Shown piece after piece: positions 10,926-22,129 of a stretch of 64,000 bases of DNA (positions are counted from its first letter, which is position 1; the number at the start of each line of letters is the position of its first letter). The notes under the pieces were generated by a model. That model had not been told where the DNA came from, did no database searches, and saw only the letters and a program-made list of their open reading frames with translations. The DNA is taken from NCBI GenBank assembly GCA_964023205.1, contig OZ026840.1:8553603-8617602 (forward strand), written 5' to 3'. The position numbers and the translations under genes were made by a program. Source of the DNA: Lutraria lutraria. Taxonomy: Eukaryota; Mollusca; Bivalvia; Venerida; Mactridae.

Positions 10926-11560
10926 TTACGTGAACTCAAATTCCTTTCCAAACAAGTAACTTGGATACTGCCCATACTATGGCTAAGCACTCTTTCTCTA
11001 TGACAGAATAATTCTGCTCTCTGGGTAGTAACTTTCTGCTGGCATATGCTATGGGAACTATCTCAGTATCCTGACATTGCAGCAATACTGACCTACATCC
11101 AAAGCATCTACTCTAAGTATAAAAATCTTGTCTAAATCTGGTAATCTGAGAATAAGGGGTCCCACCAAATTATCCTTTAAAGGCTGAAAAGCCTGTTCTT
11201 GACGTTTTCCCCACTCAACTCTATTTGGCTGACACTTTTTCGTCAAATCAGAAAGTGGAAAGGCAATGGCGGAAAAATTAGGGATAAACTTCCTATAAAA
11301 CCCCACCACACCTAAAATTTGTATTTCCGGGAATATCTGTTAATACATCTTAGAAATTCTCTAATAACTCACCTACTTCTTGTCTACACTCAACTAGTAA
11401 TTCAGGATTTACCTCTACATCCTTATAAGTCTCAGTTTGCTGGTCTATCGGACATAACACAATGTCACTAACATCTCTGCTTTCACTACTAAAATAATCA
11501 CTACCTTCTGTATCCAACCTAACGCTCCATGTTTCCCTTCATGACATCAACGATGTCAAT
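10926..11560 (-). pseudogene. Rearranged Ty3/gypsy pol fragment
   Basis: Three blocks of gypsy Pol are visible on the minus strand. At about 11560-11340 is the protease-RT linker (words VNPELLVECRQEVGELLENF, DVLTDIPGNTN, with one stop). At 11325-11058 is the RT thumb (VGFYRKFIPNFS, PLSDLTKK, LRLPDLDKIF). At 11055-10930 is the RNase H start in another frame ([28 protein letters not shown]). The catalytic RT core that should separate the first two blocks is deleted. Further frameshifts and a stop follow, and the foldback hairpin truncates the 3' side. No LTRs, integrase or gag are seen. It is an inactive relic of an endogenous retrotransposon. Confidence 0.85.
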
Positions 11561-12300
11561 CCATGAATGTAGATAAGCTAAATAATAATAATCTTGATAA
11601 ACTACTCATCGTCGGTGAATTTCACATTATATTTTTTACGTGCCAGAAGGTTGTACATGTACATGAAACATATTTTTGGTTTAGCCTTAGAAAGCCGGTT
11701 TCGGCACGAGTTGTAATCAAGCAGTGTACATAAGCTATACATTTACTTGTGTTGGCTTATTCTCAACCGAGTTTATATCTTTTTATGTAAGGCTCATTCT
11801 GTTTGTATGACATAGTTTCACATCACAATGTGTAGAGCCTATACCATAAGCTTACTTTAGGAAGTGTTACAGCATTGGTAACTTGCACTTGCATACAGTA
11901 TTTATAATAATAACAATATAGGATTATTTTTTGCTAAAGAAAGAAATCGGAACATTTTTTGTAGTTGAGAAAAACCCTACATTTTCTCCGCTTTCAGTTG
12001 TTCACTGTCCGTGTGTCAGCTTTCAGTGTGTACACATAGGCGCTCCATTCCGTGATTTTTATACGTTTACAGACGTTCTTTTGCAATTTCACCCATCAAA
12101 CAATGCAAATCTGTCGAAAGAAAAATCTTAATTTTTTCCCTTATTAAGTGTATAAAATACACCAAGGTTGTAAACTCGCCACTTTTTCGTTTGACGGAAG
12201 TGACGAAAATAAGCGTGGGTCCCGGCTTTCCTTCTAATCTGCACGTGCTTTCCGGGAACCTTGCTTTCGTTGTAGTGTGCCCCAACTTTAAACGTTTATT
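11561..12300. other. Intergenic DNA
   Basis: Short frames on both strands overlap each other. None shows a known motif or splice structure. Confidence 0.4.
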
Positions 12301-12304
12301 TTAT

Positions 12305-12715
12305 GTCCTAAATTTCTTCTATGATACTCAGCACATATATTCCGGATTTTGTGATTGGATTGTTTTGGGCGGATTTATGGCCTTTTGTTTATTTTGTGTA
12401 TATGTAGTAGAGAAATACTCTTCTGTGCACAACTTCTCTTAAATTTCTCAAGGGATTTTTACCAAACTTTGATAGAACTATTGTCACCAAGTTCCCCAGC
12501 ATATATAGTCAGGGTTTTGTGATTCGATCATTTTTAGCAGATTTGTGGCCCTTTGTTTGTCTGTACCAAACTTTAACATTGTCTATTAAATCAAAAGGCT
12601 ATCGCCTACAATCATCAAACTTCATATCTTGGTTCATCATGGCAATCTCTACAGGACCTGTGCATTTTCAAGTTAAAGGGCACCCGGAGGGAGCATTGTG
12701 TTTTTAAAACACATC
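12305..12715 (+). repeat. Dispersed repeat with two ~180-bp internal units
   Basis: The stretch atatattccggattttgtga...atttatggccttttgttt (12325-12400) recurs as atatatagtcagggttttgtga...atttgtggccctttgttt (12500-12560). It ends at gggcacccggagggagc. It looks like a noncoding repeat, not a gene. Confidence 0.5.
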
Positions 12716-12939
12716 TTGTTTATTTAAACTTTTTTGTAATGTAAATATCTATGAATATAGATAAACTGAGACCTATTTATTTTTTATTATATGGTTTTGA
12801 ATATGATAGATATATGTTAACTAAAACAAGCATAGATCGTCTAAGCTCGATCGTAATTTGTCAGTTCCGGTATAAACCGAAAGTTGTATTGTAAGTAGCC
12901 CAATTTCGGATATCACCATTTTTCGGATAATTGACTGAA

Positions 12940-13030
12940 ATTTCGGCATTTATATTCGTGGGAATTTGATGTCGTGGATGAGCCGAAACTAAGAAATTCA
13001 TGAAATTAAATCTCAAACGAAAATAAATGA
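12940..13030 (+). repeat. Dispersed repeat (related to 62575-62700)
   Basis: The words ttcgtggga.attt and catggatgagccga-like cgtggatgagccga are shared with the stretch near the VPS52 5' side. Confidence 0.4.
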
Positions 13031-13044
13031 CTCAACAATATTAA

Positions 13045-13860
13045 TATAAGTTGTCTGTGTAATCAACGTACACTATATATGTTGTCTGTGTAATCAACGT
13101 ACACTATATATGTTGTCTGTGTAATCAACGTACACTATATATGTTGTCTGTGTAATCAACGTACACTATATTTATATATGTTGTCTGTGTAATCAACGTA
13201 CACTATACTTATATATGTTGTCTGTGTAATCAACGTACACTATATGTTTATATATGTTGTCTGTGTAATCAATGTACACTATATATTTTGTCAGTGTAAT
13301 CAACGTACACTATATGTTTATATATGTTGTCTGTGTAATCAACGTGCACTATATATTTATATATGATGTCTGTGTAATCAACGTACACTATATATGTTGT
13401 CTGTGTAATCAACGTACACTATATATGTTGTCTGTGTAATCAACGTACACTATATATGTTGTCTGTGTAATAAACGTACACTGTATATGTTGTCTGTGTA
13501 ATCAACGTACACTGTATATGTTGTCTGTGTAATCAACGTACACTATATATGTTGTCTTTGTAATCAACGTACACTAGATTTATATATGTTGTCTGTGTAA
13601 TCAACGTACACTATATGTTTATATATGTTGTCTGTGTAATCAACGTACACTAGATTTATATATGTTGTATGTGTAATCAACGTACACTAGATTTATATAT
13701 GTTGTATGTGTAATCAACGTACACTAGATTTATATATGTTGTATGTGTAATCAACGTACACTGTATTTATATATGTTAAGTGTCTGTGTTATCAACGTAC
13801 ACTGTATTTATGTATGTTGTCTGTGTAATTAATGTACAACTATATTTATTATATATGTCG
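13045..13860 (+). repeat. Minisatellite, 31/37-bp unit, about 23 copies
   Basis: The unit is TATATGTTGTCTGTGTAATC followed by AACGTACACTA. A short (31 bp) and a long form (about 37 bp, with an extra TTTATA) alternate irregularly. Variants with GTATGTG cluster at the right end, which is consistent with local unit amplification. Confidence 0.95.
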
Positions 13861-13869
13861 TCTGACCTG

Positions 13870-15520
13870 ACCCATACATTCAACTCGAAATCGCTAATAT
13901 TCTAATATTTATACTTGAGAATTGACTTTTGCCATTAGCTGCGATGTTACATACATTATTATTTCACTTTTCGAGTAGTTCATTTTCAACTGGCATCCAA
14001 TTAATTACGTCATTCAGACAGTTAAAAACAGCCGTCTCGTACTGAACATTTTCAGCTGGATTTAGAAAAACAACTCAATTAGAATGAGAACAAAGAAACT
14101 AAAATATGTCACTGTGGACATCATCATAGAACTGAAAACAACACGTATTCCTGCACTTGAGGACCAGTGATTATTCTTCTTTTGTAACATCGAACAGAGT
14201 CGAACTCTTAAATAACAAGAAATTCCAGAAAACCTGTTTTTGTTATAGATATCTGAAAGGTAATCGACCAATTTTTTATCCATAAATATCTTGTCGAGTC
14301 GAAAATGTTCAACGTTGATGCAGCTGAATAACACGCTTCATGATTAAATTTTTGATAAGGTTTGTATTCTGCAACCGTTCTCGGGCTTTCTTATTACCTT
14401 CGGACTAAAACATTTGTATTTTTCTTAATTTAACAATCTGTGTATTGCAAATGAAAGACATGGGACAGAAATGTACAAGTTTACAATGCAGTTTATAGAA
14501 ATATGAATGTTGCTAGTGCTGTTGACTTTGTTATTACAAATTACGATGATTTAAAGCAAATATCCATGATGTTTGTGAATGAAATGAGTTTACCTGTGAT
14601 GTTTATGTTACGATCAAGGACTTATATACATACATGTATGTATATGAGTCCTTGTTACGATGTAATTAAAACCAAATGTAGATTGCACTATGAAATGCGA
14701 AACTAATAAGATCGTCTGGGATACAACACATACGAATGAATTTCACGATGGCCTGGATAATTATATTATTTTTGTATGAAATCATTTAAGTATTTTGAAA
14801 TGAGGTAACTCACCAAGGATTTACTATGTATTAATTGTCTTGTATGTATGTCATGCAATTACCTTTGTGAATAAATATTGTTTAAACCGTAAGGATTTAC
14901 AACTGTGTGAGCATGCTATGCTATGATGTTGTGAAGAAAATTCGTAGTCAGAATCTTCGATAATGGCCTGAAAACGGGATAAAGTTTGTTTGCATTTTTG
15001 TGGCAAATGTCCGTGTAGGACCTTTCAGAAAAAATATATAATCCTGTTTTCACGCCTAGATGAGACCTTAACATCATGAACTGTTTTCACAATTCTTTTA
15101 GTTACAATAAGCATTCCTCGGTGCGCTATATCATTTTCTTTTACGAGTTCTAATAATAAAAACACATTTCATCTTAGAAGCGGCAGAAGCGCGATGACAT
15201 GAGTGTACTACCATTGTATTCCTTTAACGGGAAAATCTATGTTAAGCACAATATCTCATATGGTGTTCAAAATGTAATTTACACATTAAATGCTATGGTT
15301 GTCATAAGCTATTACATAAGTCAAACTGGAGATAAATTAAGAATGCGGAGAACATTTCACTCGCAACAAGTTAGATAGCCTTCAACAAGAGAAATACAAT
15401 TAGGTGAACATTTAGACAACTGTTGCAAAAAATTACCTAAACAACTTTTTAAGCTTGCTTTAAACTTATTTGACGTTAAATTACTCCTACCAAAGAACTC
15501 TTCCGACGAATTCTGAAATA
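13870..15520. other. Intergenic DNA
   Basis: No gene is supported. The only distinct feature is the palindrome listed separately. Confidence 0.4.
14615..14654. repeat. 40-bp imperfect palindrome
   Basis: CAAGGACTTATATACATACA leads into its complement ending GAGTCCTTG. A 36-bp version lies at 32649-32684 and a half-copy near 33061. Confidence 0.85.
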
Positions 15521-15525
15521 TAATG

Positions 15526-15640
15526 AACAAAACAGAACAGAACACGATTTTATTGGATTTGTACATAAGTACACCATCAGCATATATACTACAAATATAA
15601 ATATACTTTATACAGTCAGTCATGTTGTACATTGATATTC
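15526..15640 (-). repeat. LINE 3' end with (AACAG)n tail
   Basis: AACAAAACAGAACAGAACA followed by cgattttattgg mirrors the 3' end of the LINE at 16831 (AACAG repeats, then aaatttattc). Only the 3' untranslated end seems present. Confidence 0.55.
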
Positions 15641-16740
15641 AACTACACAAGAAAAAAAGAACAAATGATTATAAATGAAGATGCTAGAAGTTGTTAATTG
15701 TTATTTGTCAATGTTTTTTTTAAATTGTTTATTATGAGTATTCAATAATCCCAAAAATCTAAACATGGATGGTTTATTATAAAAAAATAACGTATTGCTT
15801 ACGTAAGAAATTACCACCACCTCCTTCGATTATATAAGACAGGTATATTTGTTTGCGAATTTCCCCTTAAGCACGTATTTGTAGATGTGTGAATGAACGG
15901 TCAAAATGATTTCAATCTGTATTAACGTGTGACATAAGCTACAATGTACTATTAATTTCTGATGAAAAAGTTAATTGGATTGCTTATTTTTCATTGTTTT
16001 ATAAAATACATTGTATCATCAAAGTAACATACATAGATATCGACGTCACGTGTTTCAAATGTTAGCTCAAAGGTCCAAAATAAAAATTACCGAGCCAAAT
16101 TAAACTTTCTATCAAATCAATCATACAATGTATTTAAAAGTGTATTCAAATAATCAATTTCCAACAGTAAATGTTTTAATGGGTGACCTGTGTTGAAAGC
16201 ATCCTTCTTAACTGTGGTATAAACTACGTATGGAACTCTCATAATGTATACATTCTTACAAATGCCTAAATTCGTTTGTCAAACAAAAACTGTCAGAATT
16301 ATGATTGGTATACAAACTTAGAAAACACGAATAAATGTAAAAACTGTAAATTATTTAAACAAAGGTTTGGTTTCGAAAAGTATTTACTTCATACACCTTC
16401 ATTTTTTAGATACACATAATTAAAATTCTCATTGATAATCAACATACAACATAGATCCAAAGAAATATAACCTATGTAACAAGGCCATAGGTGATAAGTA
16501 TCATTGTTTACTAGAATGCTCCATTTCATAAATAGTATAAAGGTCAATGCACGAAGAAATATGATTGTACGAGAAATAATACCATAAGCTTTTATTCAAT
16601 ACTGTATAATATTATTTATAAAACAAAAAACACCTTAAATAAAAGTTAAATGTTGCCTCTTTTCAAAGGAAGTTATTATAAAATTCAATATCCAATATAC
16701 GTAAGTTCTGTAATTTTTTCAGACAGTGTGCTATTTTGAA
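15641..16740. other. AT-rich intergenic DNA
   Basis: Nothing beyond low-complexity AT-rich sequence is evident. Confidence 0.4.
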
Positions 16741-16830
16741 TGACGTTGAATTCCCTAAAGATCAATATTTGAGGTGCACTAGAACGCAAACGATGTTCAC
16801 AATAGCCTTTGATTCGATATTCAAATACAG

Positions 16831-19657
16831 AACAGAACAGAAATTTATTCAAAACGAGTACATAGTACATAGTCATACAATATATATATATGTAATACAT
16901 TATAAACATCAAGGTCAGTAGTAATTAAAATAATAAATATATAAGTATTTTACCTACATGAGAATGAAATAGTAAGAAATTCATATAATACAATCCGATA
17001 AATAAACCAAGCATATACTTGACAAACAAAATTTGAATACAATATCATTAAATACATATTTTATATTATCTCTGGTTGTTTATCACATTTGTACGTATAT
17101 TAGTTGCAATTTTGCAATATAGAGCTAAATTAAACATTACATTTTTGTCACAATTCTTCATTAAACCGATTAACTTAAACATACTAGGTCTATTATAATA
17201 AAATCCATTAATATAGGATTTACGTATATGAGAGTATACAGGACAAATGATGATAAAATGATACTCATCCTCTATATCACGTGTATTACAAATTTGACAA
17301 TATCGTTCGTTTCGAGGAATGTTGTTTCTAGAGTACCTACCAGTATGAATTCTTAATGAATGTGCTGATATTCTTAAACGAGTAATGAACAGACGTAAGT
17401 TATAAGGTAAATAATCTAAGTAAGATTCATATTCAAAAATAAATTTACATTGATTATATAACATTAACACATTGCTTGTTTCCTTACAACTAAACCAATC
17501 TTGTAAAAAACAATCAATAGCACGTTGCTTAAATACATAAATAAATTGTTTAACATTCACAGTAAACGGATCTTCCCATACATAAAGAAAACCATGTTTA
17601 TCTAACATTTGTTTCAAACAGTATATCCAATTACGTGAACCTTTGTTAAAAACAGGCAGAGATTGATTATAAACATAACGGGTAATAATATTATTTGTTT
17701 GTAACAATTTAAACCAGTATTTTATAAATTCTTATATATCTTTATATAAACAATGGGTATCTGCCAAGTTCACCATATATAGCAGTTGAAGATGTGGACT
17801 TTCTAACATTTAAAATACGTTTACAAAACTTAAGATGAATTCGTTCTATATCTTTACAATTACTAAAACCCCAAATTTCTGAGGAATAATGTAGAATAGA
17901 ACCTACAAAAGCATCAAACAATTGACATAAAATCTTTGGTTTCATTTTAAACTTATCGCATTTTATTATAAATACATTTATAAAGTCTTCAGATCTTTAC
18001 CAACTATATACTGTTGATTAAGATTGAATGTCCCGGTGTAATTAAAAACCGTCCCCAAATAATTAAAATTGTCCACAACATCAATATTCAATCCATTATA
18101 TGTCCAATTTTCATTTAACAATAGTTTACCCCGTTTTCTAAAGACCATAACTTTTGTTTTCTTTGTATTAACTTCTAACCCCCAATTTTGACAATATACA
18201 TGTAACTGATTAAGACAATTTTGTAATTCTTGAGGTGTTTTGGCAAGTATTACCATATCATCTGCAAAAAGCAATAAAATTAAAACAATATCATCAATTT
18301 GTAAACCGGAGCCTTTCTCCTTCTGTAAATATAATTCTAAATCTTCAACAAAAAATGAAAACAATATTGGTGACATAATCTCTCCTTGTCTTAATCCTAC
18401 AGAATACTCGAAAAAATCAGAATAATTATTACAACTTCGAACACAAGATTTCACCTTTTGATACATATCCTTTATTACTCTAAGTAATTTACCTTGTATA
18501 CCAATATTATATAATTTCATCCATAAACCATTTCTGTAGATAGTATCAAAACATTTACATAAATCAACGAAAACGCAATACAATCGTTTGTTTTCAAATA
18601 AATAATTATTTACAATATTAAACAGAATAAACAAGGCATCAGTGGTTGACCTCCCTTTTCTAAAACCAAACTGAGCATCTGTAATTACATTATTGCTTTC
18701 ACAGAAAGTAGTAATCCTAATATTTAAAATCGTAGTATAATATATTATACCTCTATAATTATTTACATCGTTATAATCTCCTTTTTTGTGCAGTGGAACA
18801 ATAACCCCTTCCATCCATTTATCAGGAAAATAACCAGATTTCAAAATAGAGTTAAACATATCACATAAATGAGACGATAAAATATCAGAACATAAAATGA
18901 TATATTCGTTAAGTATAAAATCACAACCGGATGCTTTATTACTTTTAAGGCACTTAATAGCATTTTGTACTTCTTCTATACTAATTTTTGCATCTAACTC
19001 TTCGTAAGTACAATCCGTGTCATTAAAGTCATGAGTTTCACAAAATGTTTCAGCATCAGCATTATTTGCTTGAAATAGGCCATTACTTATTTCTGAAAAA
19101 TATTTTTGAAATTCTTCTAGACTAATAAATGTTATTAGAATGATTACTCTTTTGTTTTTAAAATATTGCAAAAATTGCTTGGGTTGCGCGTGCTTTAGAT
19201 TTTCGAGTTCTGTGATTTTAGGCCTTTCATAAGCCGATCGTTTTTTCTTACACAATTTTTTGTAAATAAATTTATCATGACAAAACGTTTCTCGATTTTC
19301 AGTGGTGTTTTCCATATTATATTGTTTTAATGATCTAAGATAACTTTGCCGTGCATCGATACAATCTCTATCGAACCAGTCTTTATGCTCATAATAAGAT
19401 TTATCTGTAAAAATATGGCTTGTTTTACTGCTTGAATATGTTTTTGTAAATAATTGGTCAGCTGACTCAAGGATTATAGAAGTAAAATTATTTATCGCGT
19501 CATTAATTGATTGCCTACTTTGTGTATTTATATTACTTGAAACATGATTGAACTGTGGTAATCTTGCTATTATTCGAGATCTAAACTCATCTTTTAAGTT
19601 GTCATTCCACTTGTAGTTTACACCGCTAACATTTTCTTGTGTATTTAAAATAACAAC
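16831..19657 (-). mobile_element. 5'-truncated non-LTR retrotransposon (LINE)
   Basis: Borders come from the empty site at 3828-3840. The left flank ends caaatacag at 16830 and the right flank resumes taataaag at 19658. On the minus strand the element ends in a (CTGTT)n pentamer tail. It keeps the RT and the C-terminal zinc-knuckle region but lacks the endonuclease, consistent with target-primed reverse transcription that stopped early. No clear target duplication is seen; the ACAG at the junction may reflect microhomology with the tail. Confidence 0.9.
17066..19657 (-). pseudogene. LINE ORF2 (reverse transcriptase), frameshifted
   Basis: The open frame already runs at 19657, upstream of the first ATG at 19315, so that ATG is not a real start. 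Blocks in order are an EN-RT linker, RT motifs (FGFRKGRSTTDALF, VFVDLCKCFDT, GLRQGEIMSPILF), the catalytic FADDMVIL box, and NTKKTKVMVF with NYLGT. The downstream part continues in other frames: FVGSILHYSSEIWG (17945-17742) and a CCHC knuckle CQIC...H....C (17707-17066). One frameshift lies near 17985 and another stop or shift near 17730, so the product is dead. The strand is opposite to the nearby plus-strand frames. The family is non-LTR; I do not fix the clade. Confidence 0.9.
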
Positions 19658-19845
19658 TAATAAAGAATGTTTTGATTTGTATTGTTTCCGGGAAATACCA
19701 AACTTCTAAAAATCCAGTCTGGTTTAGTGGATCAAGATTATTTACTAATGTGCATGGTTTCCTGCTTGTCGTTTTCTTCATTTTCAAATTTATTTCTATT
19801 TAAAATGTTGATTTATCTTAGAATATCTTTGTGATTAAACTGTCG
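19658..19845. repeat. Segmental-duplication flank, LINE-filled copy
   Basis: It matches 3833-4025 across the position where the LINE entered; see 16831-19657. Together with 16741-16830 it forms the filled site. Confidence 0.75.
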
Positions 19846-20455
19846 AAATGAGTTATACGAGCTTTGATGCTCACAAGCGTCGCGTCAACGGAAGATTTAC
19901 GACCCACCTTCCTCATCTTCAAACAAAACTCTACAGTCGCGGAACCTTTGATGCCACTATAAATGCGTTAGTGACATTGTCTTTCCCGCTGATGTCTTCT
20001 GATTCATGCAAAATTGTCTTATGGCGCGTATTTCTTGTGACTCTGATAATGTCATGCTCGATGGCAGATAGTAACACTGTTTACTAACGGCAACAGCAAT
20101 GACTTCGACATTTCATAATATGATGTCACAGACGTTGTGTTAGGCACAGGCTTATTTGTGCCGACATTTCTCATGTGGAAATAAAAATTATTTACGTCAA
20201 CTTTACAATTTCATGTTTGAAGAGACACCTGCCCCGTTAACACGCCATATAGGTTGCTATAGCGACGATTAAACATATAATTTCTCTTTTCAGAAATATT
20301 TCAGTTTCGTTGTAGGTTTGATTAGGATGGATGCGTAATTACAGAAAATTTCATGGAAATAATATCACGGATAAAAAAATGACAGAGATCACCCCTCGTA
20401 AATGTCAAAAATCGTGGATCATCACATATGTGTTGAAGAGACGAATGTACCGTGC
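19846..20455. other. Intergenic DNA
   Basis: A 79-codon plus frame is present but has no motif or context support. Confidence 0.4.
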
Positions 20456-20535
20456 TGTATGACTCTTACTTGTTCAATATATTAAGTAACTATTGCATAT
20501 TAAATAAAGCCACAGTTATTTTCGAAATATCTGCT

Positions 20536-20541
20536 TTTATT
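20536..20541 (-). other. Candidate polyadenylation signal of the LicD-like gene
   Basis: TTTATT on the plus strand is AATAAA on the minus strand, about 100 bp past the stop. Confidence 0.5.
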
Positions 20542-20639
20542 GCTTAATAACAGTTGAATCTGTTGAGTATTGTACCATGGTATGCATTCTTAGTCTTTTC
20601 AGGTCACTCTTACAAGTACATACATGTATATTCTGATAC

Positions 20640-21527
20640 TTATTGTACCTTGTGTATTATTGTCATTAGTGATTGCCCAGATATCTTCAAGGTTCTTTCC
20701 AACTTTCCATATAAGTATTGGTAGAATACAAATTGATATAGGCTGTAAAGATCTTTGCAAGGTGCATTGATCCCCCGCCGTTTTTTATGAGATATTAGGT
20801 ATTTACATGTATTATTCCAGTCCTTGTAGGTGATGTCTAATACAGCGAACTCGTTGTTTGGAACTGGTAATAAAAAACTTTCAAATGGAAGCAATTTAAC
20901 TGGAAAAATCAGTTCTTTTCTAATGTTTAGCGACGACAATAGCTTAATGTAGGTACCATTGTCTCTGTACATGAAAATGTCCACGAAATATCCTTTATTA
21001 CTTTTAGCATGGAATTTCCAATGCATCCCTTTAAATGAATATACTATATATCCCTTATCCTTCAAGGCCGAAAAGCCCTGCTCTAGTTTGGGTATATTTC
21101 TGGCGTCCATTATAACATCAATATCATCATCCCAAGGAACGAATCCAAAATGGCGTACAGCGCCAATTAACGATCCGAACGCTAAGACGAAATCAATATC
21201 TGAAGAATCACAAGCAGACACGAATACCTGCAGCAGATCCATATTGCAAGTATAATTTGAAGGTGATAATTTTGGTTTGAAAAGTGAAACACTCTCAGAA
21301 ACATTAGTAAAATTGACAAAACCGGTTCTATCTAACCACGGAGAAAGATTTCCTGTACAATCCATCACATTTTTGTCCACATTTCGAAATTTAGAACAAA
21401 TTTCAATTTCTCGATCGTAAATTCCGCTTTTTCTAAATTCAAGTTGATGTAAATAGTCATCGATTAGTACGATCGTGACAATTACAAGTGTGAAACATAA
21501 ATACCGTGGAAATATTAAACAACACAT
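20640..21527 (-). CDS. LicD/fukutin-family transferase, type II membrane protein
   Basis: This 295-codon frame has no introns. Residues 3-22 form a hydrophobic signal anchor, which suggests a type II Golgi/ER protein with a luminal catalytic part. Residues 117-138 carry the LicD signature: FGSLIGAVRHFGFVPWDDD followed by IDV. The paired acidic residues are typical of the nucleotidyltransferase fold used by LicD, fukutin and FKRP, which move phosphocholine or phosphorylated sugars onto glycans. FVDIF at 181-185 fits a further acidic metal ligand. Five N-X-S/T sequons lie in the putative luminal part (N72, N75, N91, N190, N238). The start is the first ATG, just before the anchor. A truncated paralogue lies at 2912-3117. 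Substrate is unknown; single-exon LicD-like genes could be retrocopies, but this frame is intact. Confidence 0.85.
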   Translation of the reverse strand: MCCLIFPRYLCFTLVIVTIVLIDDYLHQLEFRKSGIYDREIEICSKFRNVDKNVMDCTGNLSPWLDRTGFVNFTNVSESVSLFKPKLSPSNYTCNMDLLQVFVSACDSSDIDFVLAFGSLIGAVRHFGFVPWDDDIDVIMDARNIPKLEQGFSALKDKGYIVYSFKGMHWKFHAKSNKGYFVDIFMYRDNGTYIKLLSSLNIRKELIFPVKLLPFESFLLPVPNNEFAVLDITYKDWNNTCKYLISHKKRRGINAPCKDLYSLYQFVFYQYLYGKLERTLKISGQSLMTIIHKVQ

Positions 21528-22129
21528 TTTCCTTAATCACATTGAAATATTGTCTTTATTTGGCGTAATTGCCCTAACAAGCTAAAGGCAGAACATAATA
21601 TTATTTACAAATTGAATTGTCATTCTTTCATATCTGGCGGTAAAACAATCTAACCGATTGCGCGAAAATGGCCCAGTGTTTAATAGTGATTTTATACGAG
21701 TACTGTGCACTTTTGTCGACGTCACAAAGAACTAGCGAGAACTATATCTCTAACGTACATTTTGATTCGTTATTAACTTGTGGTTTCCATTATTGAACGG
21801 TAAACGATCAACGATTTTTACTGGCCATAGATATACAAATGTATAAAATTTATTTATTATTGTAACTTGTGCATTAACATATTTACAAATATAAGTTTCA
21901 AAATAACGTTACCAAAGAAAAACATACATTATTTAGTAACGCATTAATACTTGTCCATCGAAAATTAAAATGTATTGAATAATATAATTCTGCGGGTGTA
22001 AATACCATACAATATATATGTTATCTGCTTCTTATTTGAGAGAATTACAACATGCAGAGGAATTAAGCCATATAATATATATAGTCACAATTTGTACTGG
22101 AGAAAATATTTAGCTTGGTTAATATTTTT
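21528..22129. promoter_or_regulatory. Upstream region of the LicD-like gene
   Basis: About 600 bp of AT-rich DNA lie between the start codon and the decayed LINE. I see no clear TATA box or initiator. Near 21770-21830 is a short copy of the attattgaacggtaaac repeat also at 24740 and 41630. Confidence 0.25.

Noticed and set aside
19848..20087. 79-codon plus frame as a gene
   Set aside because: No known motif, no paralogue at the duplicated locus and no regulatory context.
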